Below are positions 47,226-55,476 of a stretch of DNA of 64,000 bases, in pieces. Numbering within the stretch: the stretch's first letter is position 1; each line of letters opens with the position of its first letter. The position numbers were made by a program, and so were the translations under genes. The notes beneath the pieces were generated by a model. That model searched no databases. It saw only the letters and a program-made list of their open reading frames with translations, and was not told where the DNA came from. The DNA is from Lancefieldella parvula (GTDB lineage: Bacteria > Actinomycetota > Coriobacteriia > Coriobacteriales > Atopobiaceae): assembly GCA_023300185.1 (NCBI GenBank), contig CP097092.1, positions 372,001 through 436,000 on the forward strand, read 5' to 3'.

Positions 47226-47329
47226 GCGTCCTCCTGCCAAGATTTACTGTAGAAATTGTATCATCAAGCAAAGACTTCCTATACGCTATAAGCTATACAG
47301 AAAACAAATAAACAACCAAGGAGTTGTGT

Positions 47330-47779
47330 ATGGATAGCAAGTTTTCACAAACACCTTCTCGTGGCGAGAAGTTCAAAGAGCTGGCACTGAGCGCCTTACG
47401 TGCATTCGGTTATGGTTGTCTTACAGCAGCTGGAATGAGTGCTGTTATCTTTGCATTTGCGTACTTTACCAGCGGCATGGATATGTTTACGGGCATCGAC
47501 TGGGTGCGCCGTGTTATGTACGTCATTTCTTCTTTGGGAATTATTGCTTGCGGCGTTGGTCTGCTCTTTAGCGGAAAAGAGTACGAGGACCGTCAGATGG
47601 GCTTTACGCGTGATATTGATGACCCCATCAGCCTTAAAGAAGGAAAGCTTGATCCTCGTATTTCAAAAATCGAGACCAATCACCTTTCTTGGCAGGCAGC
47701 AATCCTTTATGCCTCAATTGGTATGTTTGTAGTTACCACTATCTTTGACGAGGTTATGAGCCACACCTTCTTGATGTAG
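47330..47779 (+). CDS. Hypothetical three-helix membrane protein
   Basis: A 149-aa protein with hydrophobic helices near residues 25-45, 60-80 and 120-140 and a charged loop DRQMGFTRDIDDPISLKEGKL between the second and third. AAGGAG precedes the ATG at 47330. No family was recognised. It faces the Pth2 gene on the other strand with a 9-bp gap between stop codons. Confidence 0.65.
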   Translation: MDSKFSQTPSRGEKFKELALSALRAFGYGCLTAAGMSAVIFAFAYFTSGMDMFTGIDWVRRVMYVISSLGIIACGVGLLFSGKEYEDRQMGFTRDIDDPISLKEGKLDPRISKIETNHLSWQAAILYASIGMFVVTTIFDEVMSHTFLM

Positions 47780-47788
47780 GTATCCTCG

Positions 47789-48229
47789 CTAGTACAAAGG
47801 CAGCTCGCCCGTTAACGGATCAATATCTTCTGCAGCCAGTGGCTCAAATGCCAGGCAGGTAAATGTTGGTTCTCCATGGAACTCGGTAAAGCCCGCGTCC
47901 CTAATAAGGGCCACGACAAAACCACGAGCTTTTCCCTCGACAGCAAGCTCAAGCAACGCTTCTTCAGAATCAACATAGACACATACTTTTGCAACGCCAG
48001 CATCAAACCAGTTAGTGATTGCAGAGGTATCTTCGTCAGCATGGTCCAAATAGACCCAATTCTGATCATCGGTAACACGAACCTGATCAAGTCGACGCTC
48101 TTTTGCAAGTGCCATCAGCGTGGCTTCAACACATGCATGGCTTGCCTGAGCGGCAATTTTACCTTTTCGCATCTTAAGATCGCGACGAATAACAATCATT
48201 TGTTTTGATTTATATGAAGAACTTGGCAT
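47789..48229 (-). CDS. Peptidyl-tRNA hydrolase, PTH2 type
   Basis: A 146-aa protein. The family core is VIRRDLKMRKGKIAAQASHA near the N-terminus, where the Lys/Gly/His pattern marks PTH2; further on are VCVYVDSEEALLELA and LIRDAGFTEF. PTH2 releases peptidyl-tRNA and is the archaeal/eukaryotic type, unrelated to bacterial Pth1. The start at 48229 follows AGAAAGG; a longer open frame to 48331 lacks a ribosome site. Coriobacterial copies may supplement Pth1, whose gene is not in the window. Confidence 0.83.
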   Translation of the reverse strand: MPSSSYKSKQMIVIRRDLKMRKGKIAAQASHACVEATLMALAKERRLDQVRVTDDQNWVYLDHADEDTSAITNWFDAGVAKVCVYVDSEEALLELAVEGKARGFVVALIRDAGFTEFHGEPTFTCLAFEPLAAEDIDPLTGELPLY

Positions 48230-48446
48230 GAAAAACCTTTCTAGAAACTGAGTGCTAAGTGTACCATTCACGGCTTTCCGATTTTTGTCGCAAGTAAATC
48301 TCGAAGGATCAAAAAGGCTCTCTAAAACCAAGAGCGGCGAGAAGAACGTTGAATGTTCAGCTTGTTACATCAATAAGTTAAATAACGGCACCTGAGTAGA
48401 AAGTTGATTCTTGTCTATGTTGCTATGGTTGACTGAGGAGGTGTCT

Positions 48447-48935
48447 ATGAGAGAGTTGGTTATTTTTGTCATGTATATCTGGGCTTCAATATCGGATATG
48501 CGAAATCGCACTATTCCAAATAGAATCCCTATTTTGCTCGTTATTTTATGGCCTATTTGGCTTGCCGCAAATGAAAAACCCGCTGAGTTACTGATGAATG
48601 CATTATGGAGTGAGCTCTTTGTTATAGGTGTACTGATTACAGTAGGTATAGTTACAAAATTTATAGGTCATATGTCTTCTCTGGGAGGGGGAGATATTAA
48701 ACTTATTCTCTCAACATGCCTTTATCTTGAAATAAAAGAGACATTTGTCTTTTTATTTTCGGCAAATATTTTAGGTGTTATGTTTTCTCTTCTGTTCTTT
48801 ATTCGGCAAAAATTTTTAAAAAGAGAAGATAGAAATAAAGAAGAAATTACCAGTTCAGATAGTATATTTATGTATACATTTCCTTTTGCACCATTTCTTG
48901 GATTTGGTGTGGCACTTGCGCTATTTTTACGCTAA
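48447..48935 (+). CDS. Prepilin peptidase, A24 family
   Basis: A 162-aa membrane protein. Two aspartates expected for the type IV prepilin peptidase are visible: SISDMRNRTIPN near residue 18 and the GxGD motif LGGGDIKL near 80. The small size fits the TadV/CpaA group without the methyltransferase domain. GAGGAGGTG precedes the ATG. Base composition is clearly more AT-rich than in neighbours. No pilin or Tad/Flp genes are adjacent, so it is an orphan here. Confidence 0.82.
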   Translation: MRELVIFVMYIWASISDMRNRTIPNRIPILLVILWPIWLAANEKPAELLMNALWSELFVIGVLITVGIVTKFIGHMSSLGGGDIKLILSTCLYLEIKETFVFLFSANILGVMFSLLFFIRQKFLKREDRNKEEITSSDSIFMYTFPFAPFLGFGVALALFLR

Positions 48936-49602
48936 AATCGAGAAGTGTTATATGAATTTAAAAATTCTTCTAATTCCCGAATATATAAAAAGTTTTTTCT
49001 GCTATCAATAGTTTACACGTTGCGTTGAGAGATTGAGTACCCCCAACACTCAATTTCATTACTGAATGGCCCCGACTGTTCAGATCTCTCGTTATGCGAG
49101 GCAACGTATGCCATGGAGGCAGGACGACTATTAACGTGGTCGCACACATGTCGCCCTGCCTCATGGCAACCTTTAAGAGCAAGAAGCTCTGCTTCTGATA
49201 TACCCATTATTTCAAGTATTTAAAAGTAAATATACAGCTACTAAGCTATTTTCCTGTGGTTTTATACGTGCCAGAAACCAGCTGCATGGATCATCCAAAA
49301 TCTTAAAAGCCAGATGGCGTAGAGGTTCTTTGTTATTGCATAAAATCGCTGATACATTATTTTGCATAGTTCAATTGATTTTTGCATATCTTTTGTATAG
49401 CCAATTAATCCCAGACAGAAGAGTCACTTACGATTTATTTACGTAACAGGTATGCAATTTTCTTTAAATTTCCGCTTGTAAAACAACATAACAAATTGTA
49501 TCTGAAGATATTTTAGTGTAGTATGATACGGTAACAACACGGGACTATGCATAAAACATACGCATGTTTTTCAGACATCGTTTGAGCAGATGGGGCTGTG
49601 AG
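48936..49602. other. AT-rich intergenic region with an internal inverted repeat
   Basis: About 670 bp between the prepilin peptidase and the HTH gene. A GC-richer island at 49010-49200 holds a possible minus-strand frame and an inverted repeat: GCCATGGAGGCAGGACGAC near 49110 against GTCGCCCTGCCTCATGGC near 49150. The right half (49200-49600) is very AT-rich, with several TTTTGCAT-type repeats, and presumably contains the HTH gene promoter. Confidence 0.5.
49013..49207 (-). CDS. Possible small hypothetical protein
   Basis: A 64-codon frame, beginning MGISEAELLALKGCHEAGRH and ending CWGYSISQRNV, lies within a GC-richer island in AT-rich DNA. The composition is protein-like and contains three Cys, but there is no strong ribosome site before the ATG and no recognised family. 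It may be a fragment of a lost gene. Confidence 0.3.
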   Translation of the reverse strand: MGISEAELLALKGCHEAGRHVCDHVNSRPASMAYVASHNERSEQSGPFSNEIECWGYSISQRNV

Positions 49603-50022
49603 ATGGCTAAGGCAGGTGTTACCAAAAAGACCGACCCAGGTTTGGGTAGGACAGTAGCAAGGTTGTTACAAGAAAGTGGCAAGCGCCAGGTAGACCTGTG
49701 CGAATTCTCACATTGGTCACGTGCGTATGTCTCTTATATTTGCACCGAGCGTCGTAAGTGGCCTTCATTTGATAAAGCAAAGGTTATCGCTGACTTCTTC
49801 TCCTTAAGTCTTGATCAACTTTGGGTTGAGCATCTTAAAGATCTTGTTGATGCTGGCGTGGAGCTTACAGAGACGCAGAAGAAGAATTTAGCTGAGGGTG
49901 TTAATCTTCCAAATCCTACTGTTATGCATGACGGAAATGACAATAGAGAATACCTCCAACCTGTTGCTTCCTCGGGGAACGGCTCAGATTACACGCTCCC
50001 GGAAATTCTTGGCGTCGAATAA
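49603..50022 (+). CDS. XRE-like helix-turn-helix protein
   Basis: A 139-aa protein. Residues 12-75 form a Cro/CI-type helix-turn-helix: GRTVARLLQESGKRQVDLCE, SRAYVSYICTERRKWPSFDKA, then ADFFSLSLDQLW. The rest is polar and probably disordered. The start at 49603 is preferred, although an in-frame ATG at 49564 would add 13 residues and neither has a strong ribosome site. It may regulate the small Cys protein that follows, or itself through the AT-rich upstream region. Confidence 0.75.
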   Translation: MAKAGVTKKTDPGLGRTVARLLQESGKRQVDLCEFSHWSRAYVSYICTERRKWPSFDKAKVIADFFSLSLDQLWVEHLKDLVDAGVELTETQKKNLAEGVNLPNPTVMHDGNDNREYLQPVASSGNGSDYTLPEILGVE

Positions 50023-50131
50023 GTATTTTTGACTATTTTTATTGTTTTCAATGCCATACTTGCTGTATACGCGTATGATTCAGCGTTGTTCAGATTGCAT
50101 GGGGCTATCTGAAGAGTAGGAGATGTGCAAG

Positions 50132-50380
50132 ATGGCTGGACTACACTGTTCAGACTGCGCTTTTAGCTCGTTCAAATTTAACGAGGACGCCCAGATGTAT
50201 CAGGCGTACTGCTCGCGCGGCTATTTGCTGGCTGATCCACATATCCATGAGCTTTTCGCCATGCACTTTGCTAAGTCTCCAGAGGATTTTGTTCCCGTCA
50301 AAGATCCGTTTAATCGCGAGTATCTAAGGAAGTCATATATCTGCGGAGAATTTATTAAGCGTAAGGATAATTTGGGTTAA
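50132..50380 (+). CDS. Small Cys-containing hypothetical protein
   Basis: An 82-aa protein with a CSDCAF pair near the N-terminus, YCSRGYLL in the middle and a late YICGEF, which could make a four-Cys metal site. The central part resembles a compact helical domain. The ATG at 50132 lies 9 bases after AGGAG; the ATG at 50123 abuts that site and is less likely. Not recognised as any known family. Confidence 0.65.
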   Translation: MAGLHCSDCAFSSFKFNEDAQMYQAYCSRGYLLADPHIHELFAMHFAKSPEDFVPVKDPFNREYLRKSYICGEFIKRKDNLG

Positions 50381-50391
50381 CGGTATGTCTT

Positions 50392-50425
50392 AAAACCCTG
50401 TTATGTAACATAGCAGGGTTTTATT
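50392..50425 (+). terminator. Terminator after small Cys protein gene
   Basis: AAAACCCTG pairs with CAGGGTTTT around a 13-nt loop, ending in TTATT. Confidence 0.8.
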
Positions 50426-50623
50426 ATGCCTCTGACGTGTTTCTCGTCTGATCAATATCAAAGAATTAAGTAAATATCACAAAAGTTGTTATGTAGCGAT
50501 TATAGATTTCTGCATAATTAGTTAACTTTCTGTTATATGTTCCTCTTAAAACAAGGTAGTATTGATTTGGGGGAATCTCCTTATTACAAGGGGATTTAAA
50601 ACATTTATAAAGGAGCGGCAGCA

Positions 50624-51244
50624 ATGTCGAGGCGACCACAAACAGAAAGTTGTGACACACGTCACAAGCTTCTTAAATCCGCAGAGCAAGAGTTTGCTTT
50701 ACAGGGATACGATAAAGCTTCACTTCGACAGATTTGTGCACATGCAGGCGTTACCACGGGCGCTCTTTATTTCTTCTTTGATAACAAAGAGGACCTCTTT
50801 AAGAATGTTTTGATTCCTGTCACTGAAGGCGCAATTCAGATTCTTGAGGATTACAAAGATCATCTGCTGGTCTCTGGCGAAAGAAATCTTGAAGACACTC
50901 CATTGGGTAATAAAGAAACGCTCGAGAAATTCTTGGACCTTCTGTACGGCAATAGGTACGTGGTGCAGATTCTTGTGAATAACCGTGAAAATCCACACGT
51001 TGTTCGCTTCTTTGAAGAGTTGACTGAGGTAATCTCTGCAACCATCAGAGCCATTCTTTATCCTAACGTTGCACAGGTTAAGCCCTATGATGAGTTTATT
51101 ATTACGTGGCTTGCACAAACTGAGATGACCACTATTGTCAATATTCTTAAAAATGATGAGACTCGTGAAGAGGCTGATGGCCACATTAATTCAGCAGTAA
51201 TGTTTACGCAAGGTGGCATTAAAGCCCTAGTTGAGGAACATTAG
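50624..51244 (+). CDS. TetR/AcrR-family regulator
   Basis: A 206-aa regulator. The N-terminal HTH includes LLKSAEQEFALQGYDKASLR and ICAHAGVTTGALYFFFDNKE (residues 15-60), followed by an all-helical ligand-binding region. AAAGGAG lies upstream. Located before a lipoprotein gene on the same strand; the target genes cannot be read from the sequence, and no efflux pump is adjacent. Confidence 0.87.
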   Translation: MSRRPQTESCDTRHKLLKSAEQEFALQGYDKASLRQICAHAGVTTGALYFFFDNKEDLFKNVLIPVTEGAIQILEDYKDHLLVSGERNLEDTPLGNKETLEKFLDLLYGNRYVVQILVNNRENPHVVRFFEELTEVISATIRAILYPNVAQVKPYDEFIITWLAQTEMTTIVNILKNDETREEADGHINSAVMFTQGGIKALVEEH

Positions 51245-51329
51245 ATGCTCATCTGTGCATAAAAATTGACAAAATCTACTTAAATCGGCTATTCTCAATA
51301 AAGGTAAACAAAACCCAAAGGAGACCTTT

Positions 51330-51941
51330 ATGAAGTTTAATAAGCTCGGCCTCGTAGCAGCATCCGCTTCTGCCGTTCTTGCACTTGCTGGCTGCAATCT
51401 TATTCCAAATCTTGCTGATCCAGGAACCACTACTGGCGGTGGTCAGCAGCAGCAACAGCAGCAGACTGCACCTGATGCAAATACTGCAACTAAGCCTTCA
51501 GATACTCGTGCTGGTGACTCTGACTCTCAGCAGCTCTATCAAACTCTGATGGACAAGCACAACACTTCAGAGCAGGTTACCAACGTTCAGAAGTACGTTG
51601 ATGATATTAAGAAGACTGGCGATAAGACTGAGGTTCTTATTGACACCGATAAGATTACCGTTACCGTTACCGGCATTGGTGTTGACTTTGAGAACTCCAA
51701 CGGCTATCTGGTTGAGGTTGTTAACAAGACCGATACCAACATCTTCATTCAGACCACCGACACCGCTATTGGCAAGGATGAGCTGAGCTTGTTTGTTAAC
51801 GCAGCTCCTAACACTACTACCAAGGGCTTTGCATTCTTTGACCCAGGTGTAAAGATGGATCCATCCGCAACTGTTCGTGGTACCATCCTTGCTCTTTATG
51901 GTTCCGACTACAGCATGGATTCCTTCAACGTTATGTTCTAA
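51330..51941 (+). CDS. Secreted lipoprotein with Ig-like domain
   Basis: A 203-aa lipoprotein with signal peptide and lipobox LAGC (Cys at residue 22). A low-complexity linker with a run of seven Gln and Thr/Asp stretches follows, then a compact beta-rich domain from about 85 (KITVTVTGIGVDFENSNGYLVEVVN...). The domain resembles DUF4352/telobox-like Ig folds found in surface lipoproteins, but this is only a shape match. AAAGGAG precedes the ATG and a terminator follows. It is likely monocistronic. Confidence 0.75.
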   Translation: MKFNKLGLVAASASAVLALAGCNLIPNLADPGTTTGGGQQQQQQQTAPDANTATKPSDTRAGDSDSQQLYQTLMDKHNTSEQVTNVQKYVDDIKKTGDKTEVLIDTDKITVTVTGIGVDFENSNGYLVEVVNKTDTNIFIQTTDTAIGKDELSLFVNAAPNTTTKGFAFFDPGVKMDPSATVRGTILALYGSDYSMDSFNVMF

Positions 51942-51964
51942 GTTTCACTTAGTTCGTTGACTGC

Positions 51965-51995
51965 AAAGGCTCAGCTTTTAGCTGAGCCTTTTTTG
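51965..51995 (+). terminator. Terminator after lipoprotein gene
   Basis: AAAGGCTCAGC pairs with GCTGAGCCTTT across a short loop, followed by TTT. A CGAGAAACCC copy lies right after it (52000-52009). Confidence 0.88.
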
Positions 51996-52116
51996 TTAGC
52001 GAGAAACCCAGTCAATAGCAGCTAAATGAGTCAGTGTTGAGGTTATTAGAATCCGTTAGACTATAGAGTTGTTAGCTATTAGAAAAGCATGTATGCACTG
52101 CATATAAGGAGCTACG

Positions 52117-53114
52117 ATGCTAGATTTAGATAAAAACACAGACAGGTCATACAACGAACTTATCTTTTAAAACCTCTTTTTCACAATAAGATTTGGGGCG
52201 GAAGAAGACTTGCTGAAGAGTATGGTTACGACATCCCCGAAGGCTCAGTAGGAGAGTGCTGGGCGATTAGTGCACATCCTAGCGGAGACTGTGAAGTTGC
52301 CTCTGGTGCATATGCTGGCAAAACTCTTTCGGAGCTTTGGTCAACGCATCGAGAGCTTTTTGGTAATGCAGAGGGAGACCGTTTCCCGCTTCTCATTAAA
52401 ATTCTTGATGCAAAAGATGACCTCTCTGTTCAGGTTCATCCAGATGACATGTACGCAGCAGAACACGAGAATGGCTCTCTGGGAAAGTCTGAGTGCTGGT
52501 ATATTCTTGATGCAAAAGAGAATGGCGATATTGTTGTAGGACAAAATGCCTCCTCAAAAGAAGAGTTTGCAGCCATGGTTGAGCAGGGAAAGTGGACTGA
52601 ACTGCTCAATTACGTTCCTATCAAGGCTGGAGATTTCTTTAGGATTGATCCTGGAACCGTTCACGCCATTAGAACGGGCACGCTTATTCTTGAAACGCAG
52701 CAGAGCTCAGATATTACATACCGTGTGTATGACTATGATCGTTTGGGAGACGATGGCAAGCCTCGTGATTTACATCTGGCACAGAGTCTTGAGGTCATTG
52801 ATTATGCACAGGAAGCTCCAACATCTGGAGAAATCACTGCTCCAGAAATTGATGGCAAAACTGAGCTTATGAGTTGCAAGTACTTCTCGGTAGAAAAATA
52901 CGAGATTCATGAGGCAAAAACTATTGCTCAGCCATGGCCGTTTATGTGCGTAAGTGTCATTGAGGGAGAAGGTACGGTTTGCGCTGACGGTGGCAACGGA
53001 GTAGAGCATAGGATTTGCAAGGGCTCGCATTTTATTGCACCTGCGTCTTCTGGTAGCCTGCGCTTTACGGGCACTATGACGTTGATTACCTCTCATCTTC
53101 CTCATACAAAGTAG
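52117..53114 (+). CDS. manA: Mannose-6-phosphate isomerase, class I (frameshifted)
   Basis: A 332-aa protein when one base is restored at the T4A4 junction near 52166. Restored sequence reads LKPLFHNKIWGGRRLAEEYG near residue 20. Zinc-site motifs are QVHPDDMYA (His), a Glu in GKSECWYIL and DPGTVHAIRTGTLILE (His and active-site Arg). It interconverts mannose-6-P and fructose-6-P. Without the repair the frame begins at internal sites (52270 or 52449). AAGGAG precedes the ATG at 52117. Length is one base short of a multiple of three. Confidence 0.88.
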
Positions 53115-53213
53115 GACGATAAATGAGTCGAATGCAGCTTAATGTGTAACATTTGACTCGTTTCAAGTAGAATATAAAAAGTTGGGACTCCCATACGCTT
53201 ATAGGAGGAACGT

Positions 53214-54395
53214 ATGAATAAAGAGATGATTACTCGTCGCGCTTTTGCGGGATTGGCTGCAGGCGGTGCTGCTAGCACGCTTGCTGCATGTAATAGTGAT
53301 GTCCTTCAGGCAATCTTAAACCCTGATTCTGTTCTTGGTGGAGCTGACTCACAAAACGGCGGTCAAGGCGGTAATGGTGATCAGCCTTCTCAGTCAAATC
53401 TGGTGAAGCTTGAAGAGACTCCAGATAATCCAACGCTAACTGGAGACCTTTCCAAGATTGTTACTGGTGTTTGGTGTGTTGACAATGGTGTTGGAACTAA
53501 AGGTGGGTCAAAGGATGGTAAAACCTTTGACCATGGCGGCATGCTCAATCAGGGCTATAACGATGGAACCGTTCTTTACTATTCCTTCAAAGAAGACGGC
53601 ACTTTCTTCATGCATAATTTTAAAGGCGTAAAGAATGATGGTAAGTGGGAAGCAAAAGGATCCGTTGTTATTCAATGTACTTATGATGATGGCGATAGTG
53701 TGCCAATGTATTTTGATAAGGACGATAACAACTATCTGAAGTACAGTGATGCCAAAAGTGAGATTACGTTTAATTTCAAAAAACTTTCTGACAATCCAGA
53801 CGATACTTCACAGATTGCTTATATTGATGGCCAGGTAGTCAATTTTGCTGCTACCATTCCTGGTACGTATTATCTCTATGGCTTGCACTATGCAGATGGC
53901 TCTAAAGAAGATCTGACCAGTGACCAGATTGAATCTATGAATAAGGGTTCGGGCGCAGCGTATACCTTCTCTGCTCATAAGGATGGAAATGCTGCACTGT
54001 TCTATCCGGACGGTAGTGTTTCTCCTATTCAGATTGTTGCAGAAGAGCCTTCGGCAGATGGTCTTTCTTTCCCCATTCTTGCTCAGGGTTTTTCAAAAGA
54101 CCAACAGATATCTAAGTCTGTTCTATACACTACTGCGGATGATAAAAAAATTCTCAATATTGATACTCCTGGATATACTCTTAAATTTGCCCTCATTAAT
54201 CACCGCGAGGATAATTGGGCTAAATATGAGTATCCACCAAAGGCTCAGTTCCCTTGGCAGCCAGATGGTAAGGGCGGCTTTACGCTGGTAACTCCTAATT
54301 CTTCTGATTCTGGTAATGGTGGTAGCTCTTCAGGAAATGGCGGCAGCTCATCTGGAAATGGTGGCGGCGGCAAGGGTGGTACTGGTAAGAAATAA
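53214..54395 (+). CDS. Secreted lipoprotein of unknown function
   Basis: A 393-aa lipoprotein. An ITRRAFAGLAAGG twin-arginine-like signal is followed by a lipobox LAAC (Cys near residue 26). A Gly/Asn/Gln-rich linker leads to two beta-rich, lipocalin-like segments (TGVWCVDNG...YYSFKEDGTFF and GTYYLYGLHYADGS). The C-terminal tail is a repeated SSSGNGG low-complexity stretch ending GGGGKGGTGKK. AGGAGG precedes the ATG. Repeat element copy B begins 16 bp after the stop, and its first hairpin may end the transcript. Confidence 0.75.
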   Translation: MNKEMITRRAFAGLAAGGAASTLAACNSDVLQAILNPDSVLGGADSQNGGQGGNGDQPSQSNLVKLEETPDNPTLTGDLSKIVTGVWCVDNGVGTKGGSKDGKTFDHGGMLNQGYNDGTVLYYSFKEDGTFFMHNFKGVKNDGKWEAKGSVVIQCTYDDGDSVPMYFDKDDNNYLKYSDAKSEITFNFKKLSDNPDDTSQIAYIDGQVVNFAATIPGTYYLYGLHYADGSKEDLTSDQIESMNKGSGAAYTFSAHKDGNAALFYPDGSVSPIQIVAEEPSADGLSFPILAQGFSKDQQISKSVLYTTADDKKILNIDTPGYTLKFALINHREDNWAKYEYPPKAQFPWQPDGKGGFTLVTPNSSDSGNGGSSSGNGGSSSGNGGGGKGGTGKK

Positions 54396-54410
54396 CCGCA
54401 GCCTTTTCTA

Positions 54411-54868
54411 AACTGCCTCCCATTTCTTGGACATAAGAAATGGGAGGCAGTTCATATGCGGGTGATTATGATTCTGCAGCATGTTAGCGCCGGCTTTTAG
54501 GCCTGGCCCACAAAATAGCGCAGCTTTGGTAGGTTCTGCCGAAGAATTGACATGTTCCTAATCAAGATAGCCAGGCAGCTAGGTGGTCGTACTACCTGAT
54601 ATGCATATCTATGCATAAACTTCATCTAATATGCTTAAACATGAATAGACTTATATAAGAAATTTAACTATAGGTAAATTTCGTACCTAAGGAACACACC
54701 TAAGTCAGATAATCTGCTCAATTGCGGGCATTTTACACATCTAATGAAGATAATCTGCATGTTTGTGGTATTTTCAGCGTAATGTATACGTCTTTTTGAC
54801 AGATTATCCGACTTAGGTGTGTTTTGAACTGACTCCTATTTCTCGTGTCCAAGAAATGAGGCAGTTCA
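54411..54868. repeat. 458-bp hairpin-bounded repeat element, copy B (inverse of copy A)
   Basis: Same element as 9198-9659 but reversed. It has the first hairpin at 54411-54454, the GC-richer block, the AT-rich block, then the triple motif module (54694-54718, 54735-54759, 54798-54822) and the second hairpin at 54825-54868. Identity to copy A is around 93% by eye, with no large gaps. The right-hand hairpin is more degenerate. The element sits between a lipoprotein gene and mscL without damaging either. Confidence 0.87.
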
Positions 54869-54882
54869 TTTCTTTCGTAACA

Positions 54883-54914
54883 AAAAAGCAGGCATATGAT
54901 ATGCCTGCTTTTTC
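54883..54914. terminator. Terminator of mscL
   Basis: AAAAGCAGGCATA and TATGCCTGCTTTT form a perfect stem with A and T runs on both sides, so it can act in both directions. It lies about 50 bp beyond the repaired mscL stop. Confidence 0.85.
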
Positions 54915-54967
54915 TGCTAACCTTTTACGCGTGCAAAAGGACGGTGATGTAAAGCTTGGTGTAAAGC

Positions 54968-55415
54968 TTACGCAGCGTGTGCGCCCCTCAATCTCACCAG
55001 TGCAGTGTGGGCAGCGAGTTGCACCTTCCTTAACCTCTTCAAGGCAGTGTGGGCAGTGTGGAGCTGCAACCTCTTCAACAGCCTCTTCCTCGTCCTTCTT
55101 AAGCTTGGAAGCCTTCATGAACTTGTTGAGGGCCTTAACCATGCAGAAGACAATAAATGCAATGATCAGAAAGTTGATGATTGCGCTGATGAATGCACCA
55201 AAGTCAATGCCGTTCTGGGTACCAGGAACTGGAATGGAAAGACCAGAAACCTCGGTGCCACCACCAGAGATCAGCTTAATAAATGGGTTGATGATGTCAT
55301 TGACAAGGGAGGTAACAATAGCGGTAAATGCGCCGCCAATGATGATACCAATAGCCATGTCCATAACATTGCCCTGCTGGATAAACTCTTTGAACTCCTC
55401 GACAAACTTTTTCAT
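54968..55415 (-). CDS. mscL: Large-conductance mechanosensitive channel (C-terminal frameshift)
   Basis: A 148-aa channel subunit when one base is removed from the C4/G4 run at 54984-54987; the frame then ends at 54968. Without repair the frame runs on through the terminator. The core pattern is MDMAIGIIIGGAFTAIVTSL (helix 1) and IINFLIIAFIVFCMVKALN (helix 2). An added C-terminal zinc-ribbon-like tail has HCPHCLEEV and RCPHCTGEI. It opens under membrane tension to release solutes. The four-Cys tail is an extra over E. coli MscL. Confidence 0.88.
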
Positions 55416-55476
55416 TTCATCCCTTTCGTTTAATTGGTAGAAGACAGATATTTCTACTCGCGTCTACGGTGTGCGC

